Source: Castor canadensis
Taxonomy: Eukaryota > Chordata > Mammalia > Rodentia > Castoridae
NCBI RefSeq assembly: GCF_047511655.1
Contig: NC_133391.1
Span: 104,817,384-104,881,383 of the forward strand
Direction: 5' to 3'
DNA length: 64,000 nucleotides
In this document: piece after piece, positions 41,408-53,109 of the stretch
How the letters are laid out: each line of letters begins with the position of its first letter
Position numbering within the stretch: the stretch's first letter is position 1
Translations under genes and position numbers: made by a program
The notes under the pieces: generated by a model
Database searches by the model: none
Told to the model about the DNA's origin: nothing
The model's input: only the letters and a program-made list of their open reading frames with translations

Positions 41408-41989
41408 TCATTTTAAAGGAACTGAATAACATTGCATTTCCAGATGTACTACAGTTTATCCATTCACCTACTGAAAGATGTTGATTGCTTCCAGTTTTTA
41501 GCAGTTATCAGTAAAGCTCCTATAAATAAACATGAGTAACAAAAGTTCTTTTTCTCAGTTATTTGAGTAAATATCAAGGAGTGAATCGTGTTAAGAATAT
41601 GTTTGGTTTTATAGGAAATCACCAGATACTCTTCCAAAGTGGGGTATACTGTTTTACCTTTTCATTAGCAATGAGTGAGAGTTTCTATTCCACATTGTTG
41701 CCAGCATTTGATTTGGTCTGTTTTCAAGATTTGGGCCATTCTGGTAAGCATGTAGTAGTATCTCATTGTTTTAGTTTGTATTTTCTTACATTAGATGTGG
41801 AAGAGCTCATCATACAGTTATTTGCCACCTGTGTATCTATGGTGAGGTACCTGTTAAGGTCTTTGGCCTATTTTTTAATCAGGTTTTCTTACTGTTGAAC
41901 TCTAAGTGATGTTGATATATTTTGGAAAACAGTCTATCTGTGCTGTTTGCAAATGTTCTCTCATAGCTGGTGTGTTGTCTTCTCATTTT

Positions 41990-42168
41990 CTTTTTTTGGT
42001 GTTAATAAAGTTTGAACTCAGGGTCTCATGCTTGCTAGCAGGCTCTCTACCTCTTGAGCTACTCCACCAGCCCTCATTTTCTTTTGGCAACATTGGAGTT
42101 TGAACTCAGGGCCTCACACTTGGTAGACAGGAAGTCTTACTGATTGAGCCATGCCACCAGTCCTCTCA
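41990..42168 (-). repeat. Two tandem tRNA-type SINEs, antisense
   Basis: Copy one at 41995-42075 (GTTTGAACTCAGGGTCTCATG...CTTGAGCTACTCCACCAG) and copy two at 42083-42166 (GTTTGAACTCAGGGCCTCAC...TTGAGCCATGCCACCAG), head to tail. Confidence 0.9.
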
Positions 42169-42704
42169 TTTTTTTGATATTATCTTTCATGGAGCATGTG
42201 TTTGTCATTGTGATCAGTCCAGTTTATCAATTTTTTTTTAATATGGAGCTTGCCTTTGCTCTTATCTAAAAAGTCAATGCCATACCCAATGTCATTAAGG
42301 TTTTCTCCTATGTTACTTTCTAGGACTTTTGCAGTTTTTTGTTTTACATTTAAGTCTGTGACCTGTCAGGGTCAGTATTTGAGAGAATGTAAGTTCTGTA
42401 TCTAGATTTTTTTTTTTTTTTACATGTGAATATCCAGTTGTTCCAGTACAATTTGTTGAAAAGACAATTCCTTCTCCATTGTTTTACCTTTGCTCCTTTG
42501 TCAAGGATCATTTTTCTGTATATATGGGGTCTCTTTCTGGCCTCTCTTCTGTTTTACTGATATTTGTATCCATCCTTTTGCCAGTATTACACCATTTTGA
42601 TTATTGTAGCTTTATAGTAAGTCTTGACGTCAATTAATGTCTGCCCTCCAGTTTTGTTTTCCTGCAATATTGTGTTACCTATTCTGGGTCTTTTGCTACT
42701 TTTT

Positions 42705-42775
42705 TTTTTTAATTATTGTTGTGGTGGGTGGGGGTACATTGGAGTATTTACAAAAGTTCTTGTTTCTCCTTATAA
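42705..42775 (-). repeat. Short L1-like 3' end, antisense
   Basis: T-run, 'aattattgttgtggtgg', 'gggtacattggagtattta', 'caaaagttctt'. It is of the same kind as 40555-40648. Confidence 0.5.
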
Positions 42776-42825
42776 GCTTTTTTAGACAAGAAGTTTTGGT
42801 TTTCTTTCTTTAATTTTTTTCTCCA

Positions 42826-43064
42826 CCCCTTTTTGCTTTAGTTATTTTTTAGATATGGTCTCACATTCCCTCCCCCCCACCCCCCACCACATGCATGGTG
42901 GCCAGCCTCTTGATCTTCCTACCTATGCCTCCCCAGGTAGTTGGGAGTAAGTTTTGAGATGGGGTCTTGCTAATTTATTTCATTTTTGACCAGGCTGGCC
43001 TCATACCATGATTCTCCCAATTTCTGCCTCCTGAGTAGCTGGGATTATAGGTATGTACTAAAGG
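42826..43064 (-). repeat. B1-like SINE halves, antisense
   Basis: 'gttttgagatggggtcttg', 'gaccaggctggcctcatacc', 'ctcctgagtagctgggatta'. A C-rich interruption lies at about 42867-42890. Confidence 0.75.
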
Positions 43065-43074
43065 TGGTTTTTTT

Positions 43075-43178
43075 TTTGTTTGTTTTGCTTTGTTTTCTTG
43101 CAATTCTGGGGATCAAACCCAGGGCCTTGCACATGCTAGGCAAGTTTTCTACCATTGAGCTACATCCCCCAGCCCCTC
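43075..43178 (-). repeat. ID-like SINE, antisense
   Basis: 'tgcaattctggggatcaaac', 'ccagggccttgcacatgctagg', 'taccattgagctacatcccc'. Confidence 0.9.
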
Positions 43179-43454
43179 TCTCCTTATAAATTTTGTAATC
43201 AGTGTTTTGATATTCACAATAACTTCCTACGATTGATTGGGATTGTACTGAATATGTAGATCAAATTGACAAGGACTGACATCTTGACTCTTCCCATCCA
43301 TGAATGCAGAATAACCCCTCATGTACTTTTTGTTCTTTTTTTTTGGTCATAATAGTTTTGTAGTTTTCTTCAGACAGATTTTGTACATATTTTCTTAGAT
43401 TTATGTCTAAGGGTTTAATTTCCATTTTGAATGCTGATGTAAAAGTGATAATGT

Positions 43455-43535
43455 TGTTTTCTGGTGCTGGGGATTGAACCAAGGGCCTTTCACATGTTAG
43501 GCAAGTGTTCTACTATGGAGTTACATTCCCCAAAA
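43455..43535 (-). repeat. ID-like SINE, antisense
   Basis: 'ttctggtgctggggattgaacc', 'gggcctttcacatgttaggc', 'gttctactatggagttacattc'. Nested in the L1 ORF2 part. Confidence 0.9.
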
Positions 43536-43690
43536 TCAAAAACTTTGACTTTCAAGTTCTTATTATTGGCATATGGGAAAGTCATTGTCTTTTATATATT
43601 AAATAATTTGTATCCTGAAACTTTGCTAGAATTGCTTATTAGGTTCAAGACGAGCCACATTGTTTTAGTTTATTACAATTCTTAGGGAAT

Positions 43691-44295
43691 CCATCTTATT
43701 CAAAATACTATAATTTTACATCAATAACTTTTACTTATAAAAATGGGCATAAAAATTCTCTTGCTGAATAGTTTTGCATTTTGGGGTTGAACTGTAACAT
43801 TTTAAAAAATATGAAACAGTTTCAACTTTTGCTACTTTGATTTATTTTTATCACTATGAAAAATTTTTTAAAATTTTATTATAGCCATTATCCCAGAATC
43901 AATTGAAAAATATGACTATTTGTCCCTATACTAAATCACCCAAAATTGTTCTTTTGAAATCTCATTACCTGATTCTAATGTCCTTTTTTATTGATATCAC
44001 AAAATTAATTTTAATATCTGGTTATAGTTAATCTTTAATCGAGATAAGAACGTCAATCTGCTAGTACATGGGCAAAAATAAATACATGGCATTTAATGTC
44101 TGCTTAAATTAGAACCGGATAACAGTTATACTTTGGATCATTTCTGTGAATCTGGATATATTAATTTGTGAATATTGTTGATGTAACATTTAGTTGAATG
44201 TATATTTTGGCCAAAAAAGAAGGAATATTCAATTTGTATGAAATTCAAAAAATTAATCACAAAGAAGCGTTCATTGGCTTAGATGTTTAAGGGCC
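43691..44295. other. Intron 1, unassigned AT-rich block
   Basis: No repeat recognised. 44040-44290 is less simple in composition and may be unique sequence. Confidence 0.4.
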
Positions 44296-44450
44296 AGTAA
44301 AAGTGCTCTGCAGTATCAGATATTGTTCTAAATTCCTTTCACTCATTTAAATCCTTATGAAGTAGTTGAACCCTGTTTCTTGTTTTTAACCTCCATTTTA
44401 GAGATGTAGAAATATAGCCACATTAACCTGTAAAATCACAGGTTAACTTT
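44296..44450 (-). repeat. MIR-type fragment, antisense
   Basis: 'cagatattgttctaaattcc', 'ctcatttaaatccttatgaag', 'acctccattttagagatg'. Confidence 0.6.
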
Positions 44451-45639
44451 CTAAACCAGTCATCCTGGCTACTTTTCTCTTTGTCCACTCTGAGTTTTGT
44501 TTATCTCTGATAAGTTTCAATTCATAAAAGTAATGAATTTTAAAAGTTAAATCTAGTGTTTGATATTCAGAAATATTTTCCTATAGAAATATTATATTTA
44601 TAAATATTTTGTAATTATCCTATTGTTATGTTTCTGGAAAATCTTCCAAACCTAGCTAATACCTAATACAACATCTCAGATAGTTTTAGAGCAATTAATC
44701 ATTACTGTCAGAAATAACATAGTGATTGACATTTCTAACTCAGATGCTCAACATACTTGCCACTGCTGCAATAAATCATAACACAGGTTCTTTCAAATCC
44801 CTTTTACCTTAATGGCATCCAGTGAAGGCATTCCTTCACAGTAGAGTATTAGCCTCCCTTAAGTCCAGGGTGGACTTGTAGTAACACTGATTAGTGAGAA
44901 ATAATTAGAGAAATTGGAGATGAGGAGCTGTGGCAAACTGGGATCCCTTAATTGTGTAAGCAGTTTGTGTGTCTTTTGCACTTGTTCCAAGCCTGTTTCA
45001 TTATAAGTATATGGTTATGGACTGCCAACAGTTATTACTATAACTTGACACTGTAAGGGTATAGCTGTTTTTGTTTTTTCCTAAGTCCTTTAAGAATTAT
45101 CTTGCTTCCTTTCCTTCTACTTGGCATATCTAGTGCTTACAGCTAGAACTTCATTTCCTCCCAAATTGGAATGAAGAATGTAATCTAGTAGAACACCTTG
45201 TCTTGTCTCCCATAGGTTTAGTAGTCATAGTAACTGCACAAGTTTTTATTGTCAGAATTTTCAAAAGGCATCTTCCATGTAACTTCTTCACACTAATTGA
45301 CTATTTACTCATTTACTACAGAAATCCCTTAGGATTAAAAAATAGAAGTCCTAGATGATAATGATAAAGTCTTTATAGTTGATTCTTGGAAGTAGAGAGA
45401 AGTTTGGATTGTGAAAAGATGAAATTAATATGAATGGGCACCAGAAAGAGAAAAAAAATTTTGTCCACTAGTGGAAATGACATAAGAAGAGGAACTAAAA
45501 TAAACTGTTCTACTCTAATTTTAATTTTTATTATTCATAAAAAATACAAAATATTTATGTATTTTAGAGATATATGGTTAAAGATTGTCAACAGTTATTG
45601 TCATAAATACTTGACACTATAAGAATGTGGTTGTTTTTA
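44451..45639. other. Intron 1, unassigned; contains a diverged 70-base duplication
   Basis: Segments 45005-45072 and 45568-45637 resemble each other (TATATGGTTA..., CAACAGTTATT..., ACTTGACACT...AAG). No gene or named repeat is seen. Confidence 0.4.
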
Positions 45640-45654
45640 TTTATTTATTTTCAT

Positions 45655-45745
45655 TGTTTATTTATTTTTTGCAGTGCTGGCAGTTGAACCCAGGATCTTG
45701 TACATGCCAAGCAAGCACTCTCCAACAGTTACACTCCAGCTCTGT
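45655..45745 (-). repeat. ID-like SINE, antisense
   Basis: 'ttttgcagtgctggcagttgaac', 'ccaggatcttgtacatgcc', 'aacagttacactccagc'. Confidence 0.85.
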
Positions 45746-45947
45746 TTTTATTTTTTAAATAAACTTTATACTTTTATCTTTGTGATATTGAAATACTAGC
45801 CCGAATTACTTTTTTATATAGTTATCTATGCCTGCCCTTTACAGAGTGCTTAGCTGATGTTTGCTGTCTTTTATCTGGTGATTGCTGCTGTTTGCCCTAA
45901 AATGTTCCAGTTACAAAAAGCAATGTCACAATTTCCTGCTTTCTTTT

Positions 45948-46153
45948 CTTTTCTTTTTTTTTTTTGCTGTACTGGGGCTTGAGCTCAGGGCCTTCACCTT
46001 GAGCCACTCCACCAGCCCTATTTTTGTGAAGAGTGTTTCGAGATAGGGTCTCACAGAACTATGTGCCCAGGCTGACTTTGACCTGCGATTCTCCTGATTT
46101 CTGTCTGCCTCCTCAGTAGTTAGGGTTACAGGAGTGAGCCTGTACCCGGCTTC
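45948..46153 (-). repeat. Dimeric SINE, antisense
   Basis: T-run, GGGGCTTGAGCTCAGGGCC, 'gagccactccaccagccc', 'gagatagggtctcacag' and 'gttacaggagtgagcc'. A 20-base piece in the middle of the tRNA half is missing. Confidence 0.9.
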
Positions 46154-46321
46154 CTGCTTTCTTTTTCAAATGAAAAAGTCATATGGGAAGATTTTGGTCC
46201 ACCAAAGTCAAGACTTCATTAAATTAAATGTGTAATTATTTTTATAATTCCAGAAGACGTTAGTTATTTTTTATGATGATCATAAATGATTGATTACAAA
46301 ATGGTTCGGATTCTTATGATT

Positions 46322-46526
46322 CATGGGGAGAGGGCCTCATTATGTAGCCCAAGCTGATGTGGGACTCACCATTCTCCTTCAGTCTCCAGAGGGCTGGAGT
46401 AATAGGTATGTGCCACCACACCCTCAAAGAATCAGCAGTCTCCCCCAGCAAGAACTGGGGATTGAATCCAGAGCCACATGCATGCTAGGCAAATGGTCCA
46501 CTACCACTAAGCTACCATCCCCAGCG
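46322..46526 (-). repeat. B1-like and ID-like SINEs, antisense, adjacent
   Basis: B1 at 46324-46425 ('cattatgtagcccaagctga', 'gtatgtgccaccaca') then ID at 46438-46526 ('aactggggattgaatcc', 'ctaccactaagctaccatcc'). The order is opposite to that in the dimeric SINE, so these are two separate insertions. Confidence 0.85.
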
Positions 46527-46563
46527 CTTCTTTCTCTTGAGAGCCACTATCAATCAATCAATA

Positions 46564-46585
46564 ATAAATAAATAAATAAATAAAT
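46564..46585. repeat. (TAAA)n microsatellite
   Basis: Five and a half TAAA units following the TCAATCAATCAATAA stretch. Confidence 0.9.
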
Positions 46586-46759
46586 GAAAGTCATAAAGAA
46601 AATGAATCATTTAAAAAGAGAATTGACATGTCTCAGACATGTAGGTATTGGCATTCATAAATCTTTGCTGAGAGAAATTTCAATAAATCACTACCTGAGA
46701 TGTGAATGCTAGGTGGTGGGCTCAGTCTATGGTTTACATTAATTTGGGACTCTTGATTT

Positions 46760-47060
46760 CCTCTCAGGTCTCTTATAAATACTAGCTCATTTAATCCTTA
46801 TAAGGAAAGGATTATTGTTCATTGCCACTAACAGTAACTTAACTATATATCATAGGCTTTGGTGGTGGTATAGAGATGTTAAATCTGTGAATGCCAACAA
46901 TTTATTTTGTATTTAGTTAGAATAATGCAGTCATAGACAGTAAGATCTGTTTGGGATTTTAGAGAGATCATTTGCCACCTCTTACTGTTTATAGATAAGG
47001 AATAAGTCCCAGAGAGAGTTCTTCTAATTGCTATGTAGCTAGTGACAGAACTATTTCAAT
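46760..47060 (-). repeat. MIR-type fragments, antisense
   Basis: 'actagctcatttaatccttataagg' and, further right, 'tttatagataaggaataag' with 'atgtagctagtgacagaac' match reversed MIR pieces. Confidence 0.55.
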
Positions 47061-47804
47061 TCCAGGGTGTTTAAAATGCATTACAATATTCACAATTAAT
47101 ACTTTTGCCTAACAGTTAGCATTAGGGTACATACTATTTTCTTGGCTTTGGCATGTGACTTTAAATTTAGATTTAAACCTAATTCTTAAAAATTTTTAAT
47201 TTGTTTAATGAAGCTCTATTACTTTGTTAGTGCACTTACCAAAGTTCTGATTTTTGGTTTGTTTAAAAAAAAAAAGTGTCTGTGGCACAAATAGCTGTTG
47301 CATTAAATTGAGAGGATTATCTCATAAAAACAAATACACCTTGACAAAAGCATAATGTATTATCTTTTGCTCTTTAAAGTTGAGTGCTTGACACACAGCA
47401 GTTCATTCTCGAATATAATGAAAAACAGAGGGCAAATTTATGCTTTATCTTTTTATTTCATCAGCTTATTTTGAAAACCTACCATGGTACTTTCCAGGGA
47501 GTAGGAGTGAGGTTGAAGGAATGAGATGTGTACAGTTTTAGTGGAGGAGAGGCCCTTAAATTAGTGGTCACAGTTGAGCATGACAGTGACTAGTTTGCAG
47601 ATATGTTTATCTTTTTAGTAGAAATTGCATAGTCAAGGAAGGTTTTATAGAGGAAGTGAATGCTGAAGACTGAGTTGCAATTAATCTGAATAAAATGACT
47701 TGTAAATGTCAAACATGTTTTTAATGTATTATTTTGTCTAATAGCTCCTCTGAATATAGGATTATGACCTGTAAGATTATTTTCTACAGTGTCAAGATAA
47801 CACT
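47061..47804. other. Intron 1, unassigned
   Basis: 47450-47640 has a weak L2-like texture. No gene recognised. Confidence 0.4.
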
Positions 47805-48028
47805 TTTTGTTGTGTGTGTGTGGTGTGGGTATTTGAACTCAGGGTCTCACACTTGCTAGGCAGACACTCTCAACATTTGAGATATGCTTCTCTCTATCCC
47901 TCTTCTGTGTTGGTTATTTTTGAGATAGGGTCTCTTGAACTGTTTGCCAGGTCTCGCTCCAAACTGTCATCCTCCTGACTTCTGCCTCCCAGTAGGTAGG
48001 ATTACAGGTGTGACCTACCAGTGCTGGC
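47805..48028 (-). repeat. Dimeric SINE, antisense
   Basis: TG-rich start, 'tatttgaactcagggtctc', 'gagatagggtctcttgaac', 'ggattacaggtgtgacc'. Confidence 0.9.
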
Positions 48029-48301
48029 CAGATAACATAGTTGAGTTTAAGGAAAGGTGGCAGAATTTAGAATGCCTTTTGAACCTTTTGTTTTATGCTT
48101 ATTAGTGCTATAATGAAACATTTATGCATGTCTTGGCTAGAGATAAAGTAGCTGTTACCATTTTTTAAAATGTTCCACTCTTCAACATTTTAATGACTGG
48201 TATTGCTTTATATGAGATACTATACAATTCAACCTACTGAAACTGAGAAATTATCTTTTAAATAAACAACGAATTAATGATAAAACTCTTTCAAACCTAA
48301 T

Positions 48302-48394
48302 TTTTTTCTTTTTTTGTTGGTTCTGGGATTTGAACTCCAGACCTTGCACCTGCTAGGTGGGTGCTCTACCACCTGAGCCATGCCTCTAGCCCTG
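48302..48394 (-). repeat. tRNA-type SINE, antisense
   Basis: 'ctgggatttgaactccagacc', 'ctctaccacctgagccatgcc'. Confidence 0.9.
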
Positions 48395-48869
48395 TCTGTC
48401 TCATGCAGATTGATCATCTTTACTGTACCAGCGATAGCATCTTCTCTGTGTGTTCTGAAAAACTGAGATAAAAGCCAAAATGTTCTCCATGGAAAGCCTG
48501 TCTAAGGCTTGTCAGTTATCTTCTTGGTTTTCTTTTAGTCTATAACTTTTCTGTCAGTGGTTCTAGTATTCTACAAATCACCCAAAGTAAAACATCTTGA
48601 AATGACCTTTGAGACTTTTATTTTGCAGTTGTTATCCTTCATGTTCACTAACACTCAGTTTGATTGGTTTTCTTCTGAAGCAGTCTTTGTTCATTCCTCT
48701 TAGTTTCAACTGTTTCTTAGTTTTCAGGTTTTTTCCCTTTAATTAATGAATGTATTGTATGTCTACTTTCATTATATGCTAGTTACATTATCTCATGTCT
48801 CTCTCCCTGCCTGTATAGAAGACTTTCAGAATTATCTTTTCATTAAACATGTAAGCTAAAGACCTCCCA
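48395..48869. other. Intron 1, unassigned
   Basis: No repeat or exon recognised. Confidence 0.4.
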
Positions 48870-49290
48870 CATTAGTCAGCTTTTTCGTTGCTGTGATGAA
48901 ATAACCTGACAAATAATTTAAAGGAGAAAAGATTTATTTTGACTCATGGTTTCATAAATTTTAGTCCATGTTGGCTGACTCCATTGTTTCTGAGCCTGTG
49001 GTGAGGTGGTGCATCACAGACAGACAGGAAGCAGGTAGGGGCAAGATACACCCTTTAAAGATAAGTCCCAGTGATCTACTTCATCCAACCAGATCCCACC
49101 TGCTAGTTCTACCACCTCCCAATAATGCCATCAAATTACAAATCCATCAGTGGATTAATCCATTGGTTAGGTCAGAGACCTCATGATCCAGTCACTTCTC
49201 TATAATTGGATCCACCAACTAGCCAACTAGGGACCCAGCCTTGAATATGTGAGCCTTTTTGGGAGATACTTCATATCCAAACCTAGTAGC
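48870..49290 (-). mobile_element. MaLR-type LTR, antisense
   Basis: 'cattagtcagctttttcgttg', 'ctgtgatgaaataacctgac', 'aaagatttattttgactcatgg', 'ttagtccatgttggctgac', 'caaattacaaatccatcag' and 'gggagatacttcatatcc' are in reversed LTR order. Confidence 0.85.
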
Positions 49291-50245
49291 TCCTCTTTGG
49301 TTTAGAGATTGTCAGTGACCTAAAATTTGGTCTTCATTCTGCTTTTTTCTCTCTCTCTGTCTCTCACTCTTGCTCTGTCTTTTTTTTTTTTTTGGAAAAG
49401 GTTGAAGTAGACTAAATTTATTCTATGAATAGAATCAAGTTATGCTGATAGAAGAGATATAAAATCTGTAAGATATTAGGAAAATTCTTAAGCTTTTGCT
49501 GAAAGGAAGAATGAATGACTTTGTGTTGTATAGGATTAAAATTTGTGTACCTGCAATGCCCACCTGCCAGCAAACTTGTTAAACATGAAATATGTTAATT
49601 ATATCTAAAATCCTTGTATGTTGACTGAACAAGGTGGTGATGAGCAAAATATACTACTATTATTATCTACTAATCAATTTTTTGGAAGTAAAACATTTCA
49701 TTTTTTGCCATGATACACTGCATTCTTTTTAAATATTATGTTTATATTATATTTATAGTAGTATTTTAACATGAACCAAATATTGCAATTTAAATTATTT
49801 CAGATAACATCTTATACAAAATATAGCATGCAGTGATACAATATTGACATTATAGAGCAAATGCAAATAGCTCTAATTTATTATCATATGGCTTTTAGAT
49901 TATAATCATTTAAAATATTAAGATTCTTTCTGATATATCTGTAAAAGAAAATAATCATAATTCAGAGACTTTAAGATTTTTTTTCAGCATATGTCTACAA
50001 CATATATTCTATCATCCTGTTTCTAATAATTCCTTTTTGTTTTAAACTTAAGTCTGCTTTGGTTGACCTAAAGCTTTTTGCTGTCCTGTCTACCCTTTTG
50101 AGATCATGTTGGTCATTTAGTTTTGAATTCCATTTTACTTTTCTGTCTGTGTGATTTTGGTTTCCATCTAAGATTTCATCAATCCTATGAAACTATCATG
50201 TCCAGTTTTTTAATTTCTGTAACACTTACCTTATTGTGCAAATTT
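49291..50245. other. Intron 1, unassigned AT-rich DNA
   Basis: A CT-rich run (about 49345-49395) then AT-rich sequence. No repeat or gene recognised. Confidence 0.4.
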
Positions 50246-50400
50246 GTCTTAACATATTTCTTTTATAGTAACGTCATGCATCCATCCAACAAATATAATG
50301 TATTCTACTTTGTGCTGTGTACTATTCTAAATTATATTGCTTCAAGTGCTTGGGATATAACTGTAAGTGGAAAAAGTCTTTGTGCCAGGTCCCTATAATA
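50246..50400 (-). mobile_element. L2 3' end fragment, antisense
   Basis: 'catccatccaacaaatataatg', 'gtgctgtgtactattctaaa', 'gcttgggatataactgtaag'. Confidence 0.6.
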
Positions 50401-50484
50401 ATCAGCAAGATATCAGATGCATATTAGGTAGACAACATGTTAATTATTAATAAATAACTTACTTATTTGTTCATTCATTTATTT

Positions 50485-50620
50485 AAAGACAGGTTCTCAC
50501 TGTAGTCCAGGCTGGCCTGGAACTAACTTTGTAGCTAAGACTAACCTTGAACTTGAAATTTTCTTGCCTGATCCTCCTGAGCACTGACATGGCAGATGTG
50601 TTTTACTATTCCCAGCAATA
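50485..50620 (-). repeat. B1-like SINE, antisense
   Basis: 'gacaggttctcactgtagtcc', 'aggctggcctggaactaac', 'tgatcctcctgagcactgac'. Confidence 0.85.
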
Positions 50621-50799
50621 TACCATATTTAATTTGAATTCATTTGTTTTTCCTATTTATACATGTAAATTCTTTGGTGGCATAATTTGGATTTATAGTA
50701 ATTTTTAAACATTGAGATACTAAATTATTATATGACTATATCTAGTATGTGGATTTACAGTATATAAGTATATTATAAAGTGAGAGAGGCAGCATCCCT

Positions 50800-51300
50800 A
50801 CTTCCTGCCTTTAGTTCAGGTCCTCCTCATAAAGTCTGTTTTCTTAGTGCTGCTGGACTGTCCTTGATTCGTTCTTTACATGTTATCCAGAGTGGTTTTC
50901 CCTGACTCCTTGTCAGATCACACTGATTTTGATGGGTTTCCTATTGCCTTCAGATTAAATTCTAAATCTGATATTTTTGCCTTTCAGAATCTGGTTTTGA
51001 TCTACCATCTTTTCATGTGAAGCTGGTAGCACTGACTTCAGTAAACTAAGTCTACTGTGTCTTGACTCATTGCTTTGCCTTCCAAAATGACTTTCCACAG
51101 CATTTTGTTCTCAGTTTCATTGTCCTTTTGCTGTGTTCTCAAGCTTCTTCTCATCACTTTAATTCTGTGTTCTGTTTACTCCCTTAGTGAGCTAGTTGCT
51201 CATTGATGGCAGGAACCATGCACTTTCTCTCTTTGGCTAGTGATCTAAGTGCCCAAGGTCGTAGTTTGTTGCTCAGCAAGGGTTGATTGAAATCACTTTA
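50800..51300 (+). mobile_element. L2 3' end, sense
   Basis: 'cacactgattttgatgggtttcc', 'ttcagattaaattctaaatc', 'tgccttccaaaatgactttcc', 'agtgagctagttgctc' and 'gatggcaggaaccatgcac' follow the sense L2 order. Confidence 0.75.
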
Positions 51301-52868
51301 GTAGAAAAGCAGTAAGTTGGAAATAAGTGTCTCTGTTCTGGTTAAGTTTGTAACTGGGTAATTCTATGATCTTGGTTGTTTGGATCCTGCATTCCTCATT
51401 TGTAAATTGTTCAAGGATGTTTTTATTAAATGCTTAAGATGAGAATTCTAAGTTTTATGTGAACCTGAGTTGAAATGACAACATTTACACCTTCTTTTTG
51501 AGTAACAACTACTTGAGCATGTCTAAGAAGTATTTCTCAACATGCCTAGCTATTACTAAAACATGTAAACAGTTGAGAAACAAACAAAAAAACAGTGAGG
51601 ACATTGGTTAACATCCCTATCCTTTTTATCCTTTCTAACTTAGGGAGATGGTAATTGGAACCATTTGGGATAGTCTAAGTCCCATGTTTATAAGAAAATA
51701 TGCCTTCTAATAGTAAATAAGTGTGCTTTGTTTCAATCTATTTGTCAGAAGGAGAGCTGGTTTAATGAAACATAACAAAATGTCAACTCCACTGAGGTTG
51801 ACACAATATTCAAAGTTTAAATTTTAAAGTTTAAAGTTTAAATTGCAGCATGTTTGCATTTAAGTTTTAAAGGTTTATTTTCAGTGTCCAGAGCAAGATA
51901 AAATACCACTGTTTGGTATATTTTATTTCTTGGAGAATTATTTAATTTTCATCGGTAACAATTTTTTAACCTACTCAGAAACTATTACTGACAAAAAATG
52001 AAATGATCATTCTTCTAGACACTGAAGGCAAATAACTTTTCTTGCTTTTCATGGCCTCAGGTTAATAGGTACGGAAAGGTTGAAATCTAAGTTACTCCAA
52101 TGTTTCACTCTTCATGAGTGCTAATGAGCTATTTCATACATGACTTTCCCTAGTTCCAGTTATCAGGAGAATCAGTACCTTAGGGGCATTGAATCCAGAC
52201 AGAAATCATCTTTTTGGTCAAGTTATTGTTTTAAAGCATTGATAAAACCATTAAGGCTACTTGAGTCAGTGACCCATATTGTTGTGTGTTTGAGACTTCA
52301 GCCATGATGGGCTTTGTAGATTTACTGCATCTCTCCTCAGTTTAACAGTTTCCTATTGTGAAATTTATGTGTAACTTTATGGTTTAATTTCTTTCTTCAT
52401 TCTCTTTTAATTAAAAATTAATTAAACATTTCAACGATTCTGCTTTTGTGTAAACTTAAACAGACATAGACGTCAAGTTGGGCAGTGAAACCAGGTCATT
52501 AATTAGGATGGTTTGTTTTTGAATTTTGAATGATAATATCTTTTAATTAGATACTTTAATCTCTGATATGTACATTGTGATTGTTAATTGCATATTAATA
52601 GCTTAAAAGTTGGTCTGAGTTGAGTACTAGTAATGTATAAAACAGTTACTTTAATTCTCTAAAAAGATTGCTATTTCGAAAGTGTATTTCAAAGACTTTC
52701 CCCTACATATATGTGAAAAGGAATATCTGGTAAAATATTTTCCACATAACTAAAAAACTATCAATATGGAATCCTGTATTAGGGTAAAATCAATATATTT
52801 TCTTTTAGTAGCATATATGTAGTCACCTAATAGCAAGACGTTCTAGGGAATATTTATTGATTTCTCTT
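51301..52868. other. Intron 1, long repeat-poor block
   Basis: About 1.5 kb without a named repeat, unusual for this window. It is rich in TAAT cores around 52380-52600. A possible MIR-like trace lies at about 51340-51420. No exon recognised. Confidence 0.45.
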
Positions 52869-52869
52869 A

Positions 52870-52985
52870 GAAAATGAGCACAGTAAAGCATAGCTGTAAT
52901 CCCACTTCCTTGGGACCTCCAATAGGAGGATTGCTAGTTCAGGGCTAGGCCAGGCAAAAAGTTAGCAACATGTCCCCCTTTCTCA
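52870..52985 (+). repeat. B1-like SINE, sense, degraded
   Basis: 'aaagcatagctgtaatcccac', 'ccaataggaggattgctag', 'gggctaggccaggca'. Confidence 0.75.
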
Positions 52986-53109
52986 GTTTATGAAATACCA
53001 TCTGATAGCTATTATTAGATGTGATGAAGATACGGTTTCTGTTATTAAGGAGTAGATATACAAATTTTATAAAATATGTATTTGTGAGAGATTATACTAA
53101 ATGACCTTG

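Larger units (their letters stand above)
39580..43690 (-). mobile_element. Old L1, antisense, about 4 kb mosaic with nested insertions
   Basis: From left to right the reversed L1 runs from 3' UTR ('gcttttatttttttaagagtag', 'atggaattacacagtagtg', 'gtactacagtttatccattc') into ORF2 ('tgtctgccctccagttttg', 'aattgacaaggactgacatc', 'ttcccatccatgaatgc'). At least nine younger pieces interrupt it: B1, dimeric and tRNA-type SINEs, and a truncated L1 3' end. Decay is heavy and no ORF survives. Confidence 0.75.
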
